Positions 1 to 6,263 of a stretch of DNA of 12,719 nt are shown piece by piece (the stretch's first letter is position 1; each line of letters starts with the position of its first letter). The position numbers were made by a program, and so were the translations under genes. Source of the stretch: an uncultured Coriobacteriia bacterium (GTDB taxonomy: Bacteria; Actinomycetota; Coriobacteriia; Coriobacteriales; QAMH01); contig CABSKV010000041.1 of NCBI GenBank assembly GCA_902478425.1, forward strand, positions 1 through 12,719, read 5' to 3'. A model generated the notes under the pieces. It saw nothing but the letters and a program-made list of their open reading frames with translations. It had not been told where the DNA came from and searched no databases.

Positions 1-732
1 CTCGTGGATTGCGTGACGATTGACCAGGCCCAACGCTCGCGGCTCGAAAAGCTTGGCGGAAAGCGCCGCTATGTTTGCGTGAAGATGGTTCTGTCGAAGG
101 ATCTCGCCTCGCTTCCGTACGGCTACATCTGCTCCGAGATGGAAAGCGTCTTTCCCCACAGCATCGCCTTTGCGCACGGCGCGTCCATCGTCGGACTCAT
201 CTGCGTCGATGACCTGTGCGATGAGGATGGGGGCTATCTCGAGCGCCTGAAGGCCGACCTGGAGGAGTTCGTCGAGGCGGTGGGCGTGACCGTCGGCATC
301 AGCGACGCGTTCACGGACCTGCTCAAGGTGCGCCTGTACTACGACCAGGCGTTTGCCGCGCTCGTGGGGTCGGAGTTCAAGACGCAGGACTCGCGCTGCT
401 ACGTCTTCCAGGACTACGCGTTCATGAAGCTCGTGCTCAACGCCATCGGCGACCTTCCGCTCGAGATGTACTTCACCGATGGCATGAAGCGCCTCGTCGA
501 GCATGACCGCGAGGCGAACGTGAGCTACATCGAGACGCTTCGCTGCTACCTGGCAAATAGCATGAGCATTGCCAAGACCGCAAAGGCCCTGTTCATCCAC
601 CGCAGCACGCTGCTCGACCGCATCGGGCGCATCGAGCGCGAGCTGGGCTGCGACCTCAAGAATCCCGACGAGCGCCTGCGCATCGAGATCCTGCTCAAGG
701 CCCAGCAGATTTACGACGCCATGGGCAGCTAG
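1..732 (+). CDS. PucR/CdaR-family transcriptional regulator, C-terminal part (5' end outside window)
   Basis: The reading frame is open from the first base, so the gene probably begins upstream; the GTG at 4 need not be the start. Numbering from that GTG, residues about 174-235 form the HTH domain typical of PucR/CdaR C-termini: a short helix, 'SIAKTAKALFIHRSTLLDRI', then 'RIERELGCDL' and a closing 'NPDERLRIEILLKA'. The stretch before it (about 20-125, with 'VTVGISDAFTDL' at 95-106) resembles the degenerate GGDEF-like domain that often precedes this HTH. Family members are cytoplasmic regulators of sugar-acid, purine or amino-acid use; the N-terminal sensor that would suggest a ligand is not visible. 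It stands alone on its strand, facing a convergent small gene. The family call is firm; the target genes cannot be told. Confidence 0.85.
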   Translation, partial: LVDCVTIDQAQRSRLEKLGGKRRYVCVKMVLSKDLASLPYGYICSEMESVFPHSIAFAHGASIVGLICVDDLCDEDGGYLERLKADLEEFVEAVGVTVGISDAFTDLLKVRLYYDQAFAALVGSEFKTQDSRCYVFQDYAFMKLVLNAIGDLPLEMYFTDGMKRLVEHDREANVSYIETLRCYLANSMSIAKTAKALFIHRSTLLDRIGRIERELGCDLKNPDERLRIEILLKAQQIYDAMGS

Positions 733-741
733 CCAAAACGA

Positions 742-767
742 AGGGGGCCGCCTCGTGGCAGCCCCCT
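742..767. terminator. Hairpin terminator between convergent genes
   Basis: Arms AGGGGGC (742-748) and GCCCCCT (761-767) pair perfectly and continue, after one C/A mismatch, into GCC/GGC around a TCGT loop. Read on the minus strand the stem is followed by TTCGTTTT, so it is a good intrinsic terminator for the minus-strand small gene ending at 792. On the plus strand the bases after it are less T-rich, but it sits 9 nt past the regulator's stop and may work in both directions. Confidence 0.75.
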
Positions 768-791
768 CGCACCGGCTTGTTCTTGCCTGCT

Positions 792-1007
792 CTATTCCTC
801 GATAGCCTTCAGCTTCTCGTCAATCTCGGCAACCTGCTCCTCGGTCAGACCGGCCTGCGGGAACGAGGCGAGCTTGCGGAAGGTCAGACCGCCGACGAGC
901 TTCATCTGCGGATCCGTCTCGAATCCGGGCGAATACTCGGTGATGACCGCGCAAGCGGCCGGGGACTTCTTCAGCACCTTGACCTTATCGTCGATCGAAT
1001 AACCCAT
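792..1007 (-). CDS. Conserved small protein of unknown function, 71 aa
   Basis: A complete 71-aa gene with an excellent ribosome-binding site (GAGGGAGG at 1013-1020, 5 nt before the ATG) and a hairpin terminator behind it. It has no signal peptide or membrane segment. Residues 9-47 read as a helix followed by a 'EYSPGFETDPQMKLVGGLTF' motif, then a C-terminal helical part ending 'EIDEKLKAIEE'. From memory, a similar motif (x-x-PG-x-x-x-x-PQM-x-x-x-x-x-x-x-x-LA-x-F, then an acidic Leu-rich helix) occurs as a free small protein or a C-terminal add-on in gut Firmicutes and Actinobacteria; I know of no assigned function. Composition is acidic at both ends. The coding call is strong from the RBS, codon use and flanking signals; the function is unknown. 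Confidence 0.75.
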   Translation of the reverse strand: MGYSIDDKVKVLKKSPAACAVITEYSPGFETDPQMKLVGGLTFRKLASFPQAGLTEEQVAEIDEKLKAIEE

Positions 1008-1039
1008 GGGAACCTCCCTCGAATCGGATGATGAAAAAG

Positions 1040-1069
1040 ATTCTAGGGTGCGCCCGAAGTATGCTGATA
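1040..1069 (-). promoter_or_regulatory. Candidate promoter of the 71-aa protein gene
   Basis: On the minus strand TAGAAT (1040-1045) matches the sigma-A -10 consensus at five of six positions. It lies 18 bp from a weak -35-like TATCAG (1064-1069). It is 32 bp upstream of the start codon. The weak -35 keeps confidence low; an activator may be involved. Confidence 0.35.
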
Positions 1070-1093
1070 GCCGTCACACCACAGGGATTCTGC

Positions 1094-1154
1094 GGGTGCG
1101 ACCCCACATTTTTGAGGGTCAAATGAGACAATTGCTCAGAGACGCTGTCTCATT
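1094..1154. repeat. Cluster of three short perfect inverted repeats
   Basis: Three dyads lie together in the gap between the merR-like stop (1206) and the small-protein promoter. They are GGGT-gcg-ACCC (1094-1104), TTTGA-ggg-TCAAA (1111-1123) and AATGAGACA-15 nt-TGTCTCATT (1122-1154). The last could form a hairpin ending the minus-strand merR-like transcript, but no T-run follows it. The first two are compact enough to be operators acting on the small-protein gene. All three are plain in the sequence; their role is inference. Confidence 0.45.
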
Positions 1155-1205
1155 CCACTACGGAAGCCGACCAGGCGAGCAATGCGTTGGCAAGCTCGTC
1201 CACCC

Positions 1206-1964
1206 CTATCCCTTCGAGGCGCGTACCGCCTTCACCAGAAACTCGGTGGCGCCCTCGCCCGCGGCGGAATCGTAGTAGCTCACGAAACGTGGGTCGGCCA
1301 GGTAGCCCTCCACGAGCGCAAAGTACTGCTCCGGGTCGTAGCCCTCGCCCCAATGCAGGTCAATCCAGCGCCTGTGCATGCGCACCAACTCCTGGGCCTC
1401 ATCACCCGCGGGGTCGCCCGCAGCCATGGCAAGGCGTAGCTGCACCTTGATGCTTTCCTCCAGCAGCTCCTTCGCATCCCACTCATCCTTGGTGAGTGCC
1501 ATCATGCGCGCATTACTCGCATCGATGGCCTCATCGCCATACAGGCTACGCGCCTCCTCGCCAAACTCCTGCTCGAAATCACGCAGGCCCTGCTCCTTCA
1601 TCATCTCAAAGGCGTCCTTCGTCGACATGTCTTCCATCCTCTCTACGGTTGCCAACGCGGCTTTCGTCCTCGCGATCGCCGCATCCAATGAGCTTCCCTG
1701 CTCTTCGAGGGAACGAAGATGCGCGCGGAGGGCGCTGGCGAGGTCCGCATCCGGAGCATTGATGAGGCGGCGTATGGTGGGAAGCGGCACATTGCATGCG
1801 CGCAAGGCGAGCACCCGCGCGAGCTGCCGGGCATCTGCGTCATCATAGACGCGATAACCCGCATCGGTGCGCTGCGGAGCGAGCAGCCCCTGCTCCTCGT
1901 AATGCCGCAGCGTTCGCGTGCTCACCCCGGCTTCCCGTGCCATCTGGCCGATGGTCATGTGCAT
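1206..1964 (-). CDS. MerR-family regulator with TipAS-like drug-binding domain
   Basis: This 252-aa protein has the architecture of Streptomyces TipAL (253 aa). A MerR winged HTH occupies residues 3-40 ('TIGQMAREAGVSTRTLRHYE', then the wing 'TDAGYRVY'), followed by the second MerR helix pair, a long dimerisation coiled coil at about 72-112, and a C-terminal all-helical TipAS domain at about 128-250 ('FALVEGYLADPRFVSYYD', 'GATEFLVKAV'). In TipAL that domain binds thiopeptide antibiotics and switches the promoter on; the ligand here is unknown. The start at 1964 has AGGAAGG 9-10 nt upstream; an ATG two codons later is a possible alternative. It is transcribed away from a UvrA-like ATPase gene with a dyad between them, so it probably controls itself and that gene. 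An internal SD before Met113 suggests a second, shorter product. Confidence 0.9.
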   Translation of the reverse strand: MHMTIGQMAREAGVSTRTLRHYEEQGLLAPQRTDAGYRVYDDADARQLARVLALRACNVPLPTIRRLINAPDADLASALRAHLRSLEEQGSSLDAAIARTKAALATVERMEDMSTKDAFEMMKEQGLRDFEQEFGEEARSLYGDEAIDASNARMMALTKDEWDAKELLEESIKVQLRLAMAAGDPAGDEAQELVRMHRRWIDLHWGEGYDPEQYFALVEGYLADPRFVSYYDSAAGEGATEFLVKAVRASKG

Positions 1965-2018
1965 GGACGTTTCCTTCCTCTGTTGCGATCCAAACGCATC
2001 TTCGAGAGGTATCCTGCG

Positions 2019-2043
2019 CCTTGACGCGACGTGAAGGTCAAGG
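2019..2043. promoter_or_regulatory. Operator dyad with overlapping divergent promoters (merR-like / uvrA-like)
   Basis: CCTTGAC (2019-2025) and GTCAAGG (2037-2043) form a perfect 7-bp inverted repeat with an 11-bp centre. Each arm supplies a -35-like hexamer: TTGACG on the plus strand (2021-2026) and TTGACC on the minus strand (2041-2036). With the 19-bp spacer typical of MerR-controlled promoters the plus-strand -10 would be AAATTA (2046-2051). On the minus strand the nearest -10-like element is GATACC (2013-2008), at 22 bp. Position, arm sequence and the neighbouring MerR gene make this the likely binding site; the exact -10 boxes are uncertain. Confidence 0.65.
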
Positions 2044-2139
2044 GGAAATTAGCGGAATATCTCGTCGTGGGGTATCGTGGGACTTGAAGATACTGGAAAC
2101 GCGCATCATTGCAACGCTGGATTTCGATGAGGGACAGAT

Positions 2140-4740
2140 ATGTCGAACAGGAATGAAGAGGCGAACCGCGAGGTCGGTGACCTCGCGTTTCGCGAGCCGG
2201 CGGACATCGAGGTGCGCGGCGCGCGCGTCCATAACCTGAAGGACATCGACGTCGACATTCCGCTGCACCAGATGGTCGGCATCGCCGGCGTATCTGGATC
2301 GGGAAAGAGCTCGCTTGCCCTGGGCGTGCTGTACGCGGAGGGAAGCCGCCGCTACCTCGAGGCGCTCTCCACCTACACGCGTCGCCGCATCAGCCAGACG
2401 ACACGCGCCCAAGTGGACGAGGTGCTGCACGTGCCGGCTGCCATCGCGCTGCGCCAGCGCCCTTCCACGCCCGGTGTACACTCCACCTTCGGAACCTCCA
2501 CCGAACTGCTCAACTACCTGCGCCTCATGTTCTCGCGTCTGGGTAGCCACGAATGTCCTAACGGCCATCACGTGCCACCCAGCCTCAACGTCGCTGCCGA
2601 AAAGCCGCTCGAATGTCCCGTCTGCCATGTGAAGTTCTACGGTCCCAGCGCCGAGGACCTCGCCTTCAACAGCGCGGGCGCCTGCTCCACCTGCGGCGGT
2701 ACGGGTGTCGTGCGCGAAATCGACGAGTCCACGCTCATCGCCGATGACACGCTCACGCTCGAAGAGGGCGCGGTCGCTCCCTGGCGTCAGCTCATGTGGT
2801 CGCTCATGCCGCAGGTCGCCCAGGAGATGGGCGTGCGCATCGACGTGCCGTATCGCGACCTCACGGACCGCGAGAAGGACATCGTCCTGCACGGACCGAT
2901 GGAGAAGCGTCACATCCTCTACGTGCCCAAGAACAAGGACCACGCAACCGAGCTCGACTTCACGTACTACAGCGCCGTCAACACCGTGAAAAACGCGCTT
3001 GCCAAGGTGAAGGACGAAAAGGGGCTTGCCCGCGTTGCGCGCTTTCTCAAGCAGGGAACCTGCCCGGATTGTCACGGAACCCGCCTCTCGGCCAGGGCGC
3101 GCTCGAGCCTTCTGGACGACATGAACCTGGCGCAAGCCACGGCCCAGACCCTCGACGAACTGGCGGCATGGGCCCCGACGCTTCCGGACAAGCTGCCCGG
3201 GGACATGCGTCCCATGGCCAAGGCGATAGTCGCGGAGATGAACGAGCCGATGCATCGCCTGCAGCAGCTCGGCCTCGGCTACCTGAGCCTGGACCGTGCC
3301 GGTGCCACGCTTTCCAACGGCGAACTGCAGCGCGTCCAGTTGGCCCGCGCCGTGCGCACACGCACTACCGGCGTGCTCTACGTGCTCGACGAGCCCTCCA
3401 TCGGTCTGCACCCCTCCAACGTCGAGGGGCTGCTCGGCGTCATCAACGACCTCATGGGCGATGGCAACTCGGTTGTCGTGGTGGACCATGATCTCAGCGT
3501 GCTCAGGGCCACGGACTACATCGTGGAGATCGGCCCCGGATCGGGCTCAAGCGGTGGTCGTGTCATCGCCCAGGGCACCGTCGGACAGATCGAGGCAGAC
3601 CCGGCTTCCCGCATCGGTCCCTATCTCTCGGGCGCAAGGCACGTACATGTGCGCGAACGTGCAAATGACGAGGTTGTGTCCGAAAAAGGCGTCATCGAGC
3701 TCGAGACATTGCCCCTGCATACCGTGAAGTCGCTTTCCGTGAAGATTCCCCTGGGAAGCATGACGGCAATCACCGGCGTCTCGGGGTCGGGAAAGACCAC
3801 CCTCATCCTCGAGAGCCTCATCCCCGCACTGCAAACGACACTTGACGGCAAGAAGTTGCCCCCGCACGTGTGCAATATCGACGCGCCGGGCATCAAGCGC
3901 GTCCATCTCATCGACGCGACGCCCATCGGAGCAAACGTTCGGTCGACGGTGGCGACCTATTCCGGCATCATGGACGACTTGCGCCGGGCATTCGCCGCGA
4001 CACCTGCCGCCAAGGATCGCAAGCTCAAGGCCGGCGCCTTCTCCTACAACACAGGAAGCCTGCGCTGCCCTACCTGCGACGGCACGGGCCAGATATCGCT
4101 CGACGTCCAGTTCCTCCCCGATGTCGACATCATGTGTCCCGACTGTCACGGCTCGCGCTACGGCCAGGATGCTTATGGCATACGCTTGCCATTTGAGGAT
4201 ATCGACGGATGTCGCGACGAAGTGGAAGAACCAGCGGACGCGCCCGACAATCCGACCGAGGAGCTCTCCCTACCCGACGTCCTCGCGCTCACGGTGGACG
4301 AGCTGCTTTGCACGGCATCCACGAGCATCCCCAAGGCAAAGGCCAAGTTGCAGACGCTCTCCGACCTGGGTCTGGGATACCTCACCCTCGGCGAGTCGAC
4401 ACCCGCACTCTCGGGCGGCGAAGCCCAGCGCCTCAAGCTCGCCGGAGAGATGCACAAGAAGCAGCAAGATGCCCTCTTCGTCTTCGACGAGCCCACCATC
4501 GGACTGCATCCGGCAGACGTGGAGGTGCTGCTACGCGTCTTGCAAAGGCTGGTGGACAAGGGCGCGACGGTCATTGTCATCGAACATGACCTCGACCTCA
4601 TCGCGAACTCCGATTACGTAATCGACATGGGACCAGGCGGCGGTGAGGCGGGTGGCGAAATCGTCTGCGCCGGCACGCCCGAACAGATCGTCACATGCGC
4701 GGAAAGTGTGACGGGAAAGTATCTCAAACAGCTGCTGTGA
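2140..4740 (+). CDS. Class II UvrA-like double ABC ATPase (drug-resistance type, no UvrB-binding domain)
   Basis: An 866-aa protein with two UvrA-type ABC ATPase modules. Module 1: Walker A at 50-57 (GVSGSGKS), zinc-type Cys pairs at 159/162 and 182/185, signature 'LSNGE' at 391 and Walker B LYVLDE at 413-418. Module 2: Walker A at 546-553, the UvrA DNA-contact zinc motif with Cys 643/646 and 666/669, signature 'LSGGE' at 757, Walker B FVFDEP at 780-785. Canonical UvrA (about 940 aa) has roughly 115-140 residues between 'TEVYDYLRLLFAR...C' and the first Cys pair to bind UvrB; here only about 20 remain (139-159). This marks class II UvrA, as in DrrC from daunorubicin producers and Deinococcus UvrA2, thought to protect DNA from intercalating drugs. 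Module 1 has Asn for the first Gly of the signature. RBS GAGGGA precedes the ATG. A TipA-like regulator lies divergently upstream, supporting inducible drug resistance. Confidence 0.9.
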   Translation: MSNRNEEANREVGDLAFREPADIEVRGARVHNLKDIDVDIPLHQMVGIAGVSGSGKSSLALGVLYAEGSRRYLEALSTYTRRRISQTTRAQVDEVLHVPAAIALRQRPSTPGVHSTFGTSTELLNYLRLMFSRLGSHECPNGHHVPPSLNVAAEKPLECPVCHVKFYGPSAEDLAFNSAGACSTCGGTGVVREIDESTLIADDTLTLEEGAVAPWRQLMWSLMPQVAQEMGVRIDVPYRDLTDREKDIVLHGPMEKRHILYVPKNKDHATELDFTYYSAVNTVKNALAKVKDEKGLARVARFLKQGTCPDCHGTRLSARARSSLLDDMNLAQATAQTLDELAAWAPTLPDKLPGDMRPMAKAIVAEMNEPMHRLQQLGLGYLSLDRAGATLSNGELQRVQLARAVRTRTTGVLYVLDEPSIGLHPSNVEGLLGVINDLMGDGNSVVVVDHDLSVLRATDYIVEIGPGSGSSGGRVIAQGTVGQIEADPASRIGPYLSGARHVHVRERANDEVVSEKGVIELETLPLHTVKSLSVKIPLGSMTAITGVSGSGKTTLILESLIPALQTTLDGKKLPPHVCNIDAPGIKRVHLIDATPIGANVRSTVATYSGIMDDLRRAFAATPAAKDRKLKAGAFSYNTGSLRCPTCDGTGQISLDVQFLPDVDIMCPDCHGSRYGQDAYGIRLPFEDIDGCRDEVEEPADAPDNPTEELSLPDVLALTVDELLCTASTSIPKAKAKLQTLSDLGLGYLTLGESTPALSGGEAQRLKLAGEMHKKQQDALFVFDEPTIGLHPADVEVLLRVLQRLVDKGATVIVIEHDLDLIANSDYVIDMGPGGGEAGGEIVCAGTPEQIVTCAESVTGKYLKQLL

Positions 4741-4757
4741 CGCGACAAGCCGCTCCG

Positions 4758-5735
4758 CTAGCGCGCAAGAACCTCGGCGTTCACGCAGCTTTCGGGCTTC
4801 TTGCCGAGTACCACGTCGATGGCGTTTTGCGTGCAGCGCTTGCGCAGCTGGATGGCCGATTCCTCCGACCAATAGGCGGCGTGCGGCGTGAGCACCGTAT
4901 GCGGTGCCTTGCAAATGGGCGCATCGGGCGAGACTGGCTCCTCCTCGAATACGTCGATGCCCGCGCCCCAGAGATTGCCGGCAACAAGTGCGTCAGCCAA
5001 CGCGTCGGTATCCACTACCGCACCGCGCGAGGTGTTGATCACGATGGCATCTTGCTTCATGGTGGCGATGCGCTGCGCATCAAGCAGATGATGCGTCTCG
5101 GGCGTAAGCGCCGTGTGGAAGCTCACGATGTCGACCTTGGCGAGCAGATCATCCAGACTCACGTACGGGAAGTCCTCCGGCGTGAAGCGACCGGGCACGC
5201 CCTTGCGGTCCCAGACCATGACGTCGAAGCCGAGGCCTCGTGCCTTGCGCGCGACGGCGCGGCCGATATGCCCGTAGCCCACCACGCCAAAGCCGCGGCC
5301 CTGCACTTGCCCGAGCGGGCGGCGTCTCTGGAAGTCCCATACGCCCCGCTGCATGTCGGCATCCATCTCGTTGATGCGACGTAGCACGCACATCGCGAGC
5401 GCGATGGCATGATCGGAGACGACCTCCGTGCCGTAACCGGGCACGTTGCAGACTGCGGTGCCGTTTTTGGTAGCGGCGGCCACGTCGATGTTGTCGACGC
5501 CCGTGCCCGTCTTGCTCACGACCTTGAGCTTGGGCAGCGCCTCGAATACCTCGGCCGTGTAGTTGCCGTAGGAGGTGATGGCGCCATCGGCGTCCTGCAG
5601 ATGCTTGATAAGCGCCTCGGAAGCGCGGTCTTCCTCGTTTCCGAACGCGGCAAACTCGATACCGGCGGCCTCGACCATTTGCTTCTCGATTACGGTATCC
5701 CCGAGGTCGGTATCTGATACGACGATCTTCGGCAT
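4758..5735 (-). CDS. D-2-hydroxyacid dehydrogenase, CtBP-like subgroup
   Basis: A 325-aa cytoplasmic NAD(H)-dependent dehydrogenase. The Rossmann nucleotide motif GxGxxG is at 153-158 ('GYGHIG'). The catalytic set is visible: Arg237 in 'NTSRGAVVD', Glu266 in 'DVFEEEP' and His285 in 'LTPHAAYWS'. The catalytic-domain hallmark 'KTGTGVDNID' is at 75-84. Length is normal for the family, which interconverts 2-oxo and D-2-hydroxy acids; 'RRINEMDADMQRGVWDF' and 'HAAYWSEES' resemble bacterial members named after C-terminal binding protein, whose substrates are mostly undefined. The start at 5735 has AAGGAG 6 nt upstream; the frame stays open 99 nt further but that part is Arg/Ala-rich without an RBS. 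It stands alone, its stop 17 bp from that of the convergent UvrA-like gene. The family is certain, the substrate unknown. Confidence 0.9.
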   Translation of the reverse strand: MPKIVVSDTDLGDTVIEKQMVEAAGIEFAAFGNEEDRASEALIKHLQDADGAITSYGNYTAEVFEALPKLKVVSKTGTGVDNIDVAAATKNGTAVCNVPGYGTEVVSDHAIALAMCVLRRINEMDADMQRGVWDFQRRRPLGQVQGRGFGVVGYGHIGRAVARKARGLGFDVMVWDRKGVPGRFTPEDFPYVSLDDLLAKVDIVSFHTALTPETHHLLDAQRIATMKQDAIVINTSRGAVVDTDALADALVAGNLWGAGIDVFEEEPVSPDAPICKAPHTVLTPHAAYWSEESAIQLRKRCTQNAIDVVLGKKPESCVNAEVLAR

Positions 5736-5855
5736 GGCATGCTCCTTCGAACGATGAGCGGCGCGACGAGCATAACCCGTCTGCATCCATCTTAGAGCTT
5801 TCGCGTGCCGCGCGCAGACTTTTATTCGCGCCACACGATAAACACACGCACGAAA

Positions 5856-5893
5856 GCGGGGGCACCGGGCCTATGGCAACCCGATACCCCCGC
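5856..5893 (-). terminator. Hairpin terminator of the molybdopterin-oxidoreductase operon
   Basis: GCGGGGG (5856-5862) pairs perfectly with CCCCCGC (5887-5893), and an inner CGGG/CCCG (5866-5869, 5880-5883) extends the stem. It lies 35 nt past the ferredoxin stop on the minus strand. In that direction a modest T-rich run follows (TTTCG, then GTGTGTTTATC), consistent with intrinsic termination ahead of the dehydrogenase promoter region. Confidence 0.65.
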
Positions 5894-5927
5894 CTTCTTG
5901 ATCGTTCTCACCGAACTCGCTGATCCC

Positions 5928-6263
5928 CTAGGCAGTGTAGATGGCGCAATGACGCCCCGCTGCCTCCTTCACGATCTCGGCGAGCGGACCAATCTTGAGA
6001 CACTGCGCGGCACATCCCGTCACGCACAGCGGATTCGGATCGGCGCCGTAGCACGCCTTGCACTTGTCCAGCACGGGCGCGACCTCGTGATACTGACGCA
6101 GCTCCCCGTCAACTAGGAACGGCTCGCGGCGAATGACCTTCAGCCAATCCTCATGATAGGGATAGCGATGGGTCTCCCTGCACGCCGCCTCGCAGCCGTA
6201 GCAGCCGATGCAATCGTCCAGGTCCAGAAGCATGGCGATTCCGCCACCATCAACACGACTCAT
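5928..6263 (-). CDS. Small two-cluster 4Fe-4S ferredoxin subunit of the molybdenum enzyme
   Basis: A 111-aa iron-sulfur protein with a classic C-x2-C-x2-C-x3-C motif (Cys18, 21, 24, 28, in 'DDCIGCYGCEAACRE') and a second set Cys68-x2-Cys71-x8-Cys80-x3-Cys84, the DmsB/NrfC-type arrangement in which each set lends a ligand to the other cluster. DmsB-type subunits have about 180-200 residues and four clusters, so this is a half-size form with two. The usual Pro after the last Cys is absent (Ala85), and Cys88 and Cys106 are extra. It has no Tat signal and no membrane segment. Its ATG shares one base with the stop of the preceding oxidoreductase gene (TAATG), so the two are translationally coupled. 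It most likely passes electrons to or from that enzyme in the cytoplasm. Met11 (6233) is an alternative start. Confidence 0.9.
   Translation of the reverse strand: MSRVDGGGIAMLLDLDDCIGCYGCEAACRETHRYPYHEDWLKVIRREPFLVDGELRQYHEVAPVLDKCKACYGADPNPLCVTGCAAQCLKIGPLAEIVKEAAGRHCAIYTA

Noticed and set aside
1111..1123. TTTGA-ggg-TCAAA as an FNR/CRP-type site
   Set aside because: FNR sites are TTGAT-N4-ATCAA; the half-sites and spacing differ, so I list it only as a dyad.
2038..3489. A 483-codon minus-strand frame opposite the UvrA-like gene
   Set aside because: It mirrors a strongly supported coding frame with complete ABC motifs; its own translation shows no domain and it would run through the operator region.
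2140..4740. Annotation as the nucleotide-excision-repair UvrA
   Set aside because: The UvrB-binding insert is missing, no uvrB or uvrC is adjacent, and a drug-sensing regulator is divergent.
5736..5834. Upstream extension of the dehydrogenase by 33 codons
   Set aside because: The added residues are Arg/Ala-rich with no family similarity, while a good AAGGAG precedes the ATG at 5735, where the conserved 'MPKIVVSDTD' begins.
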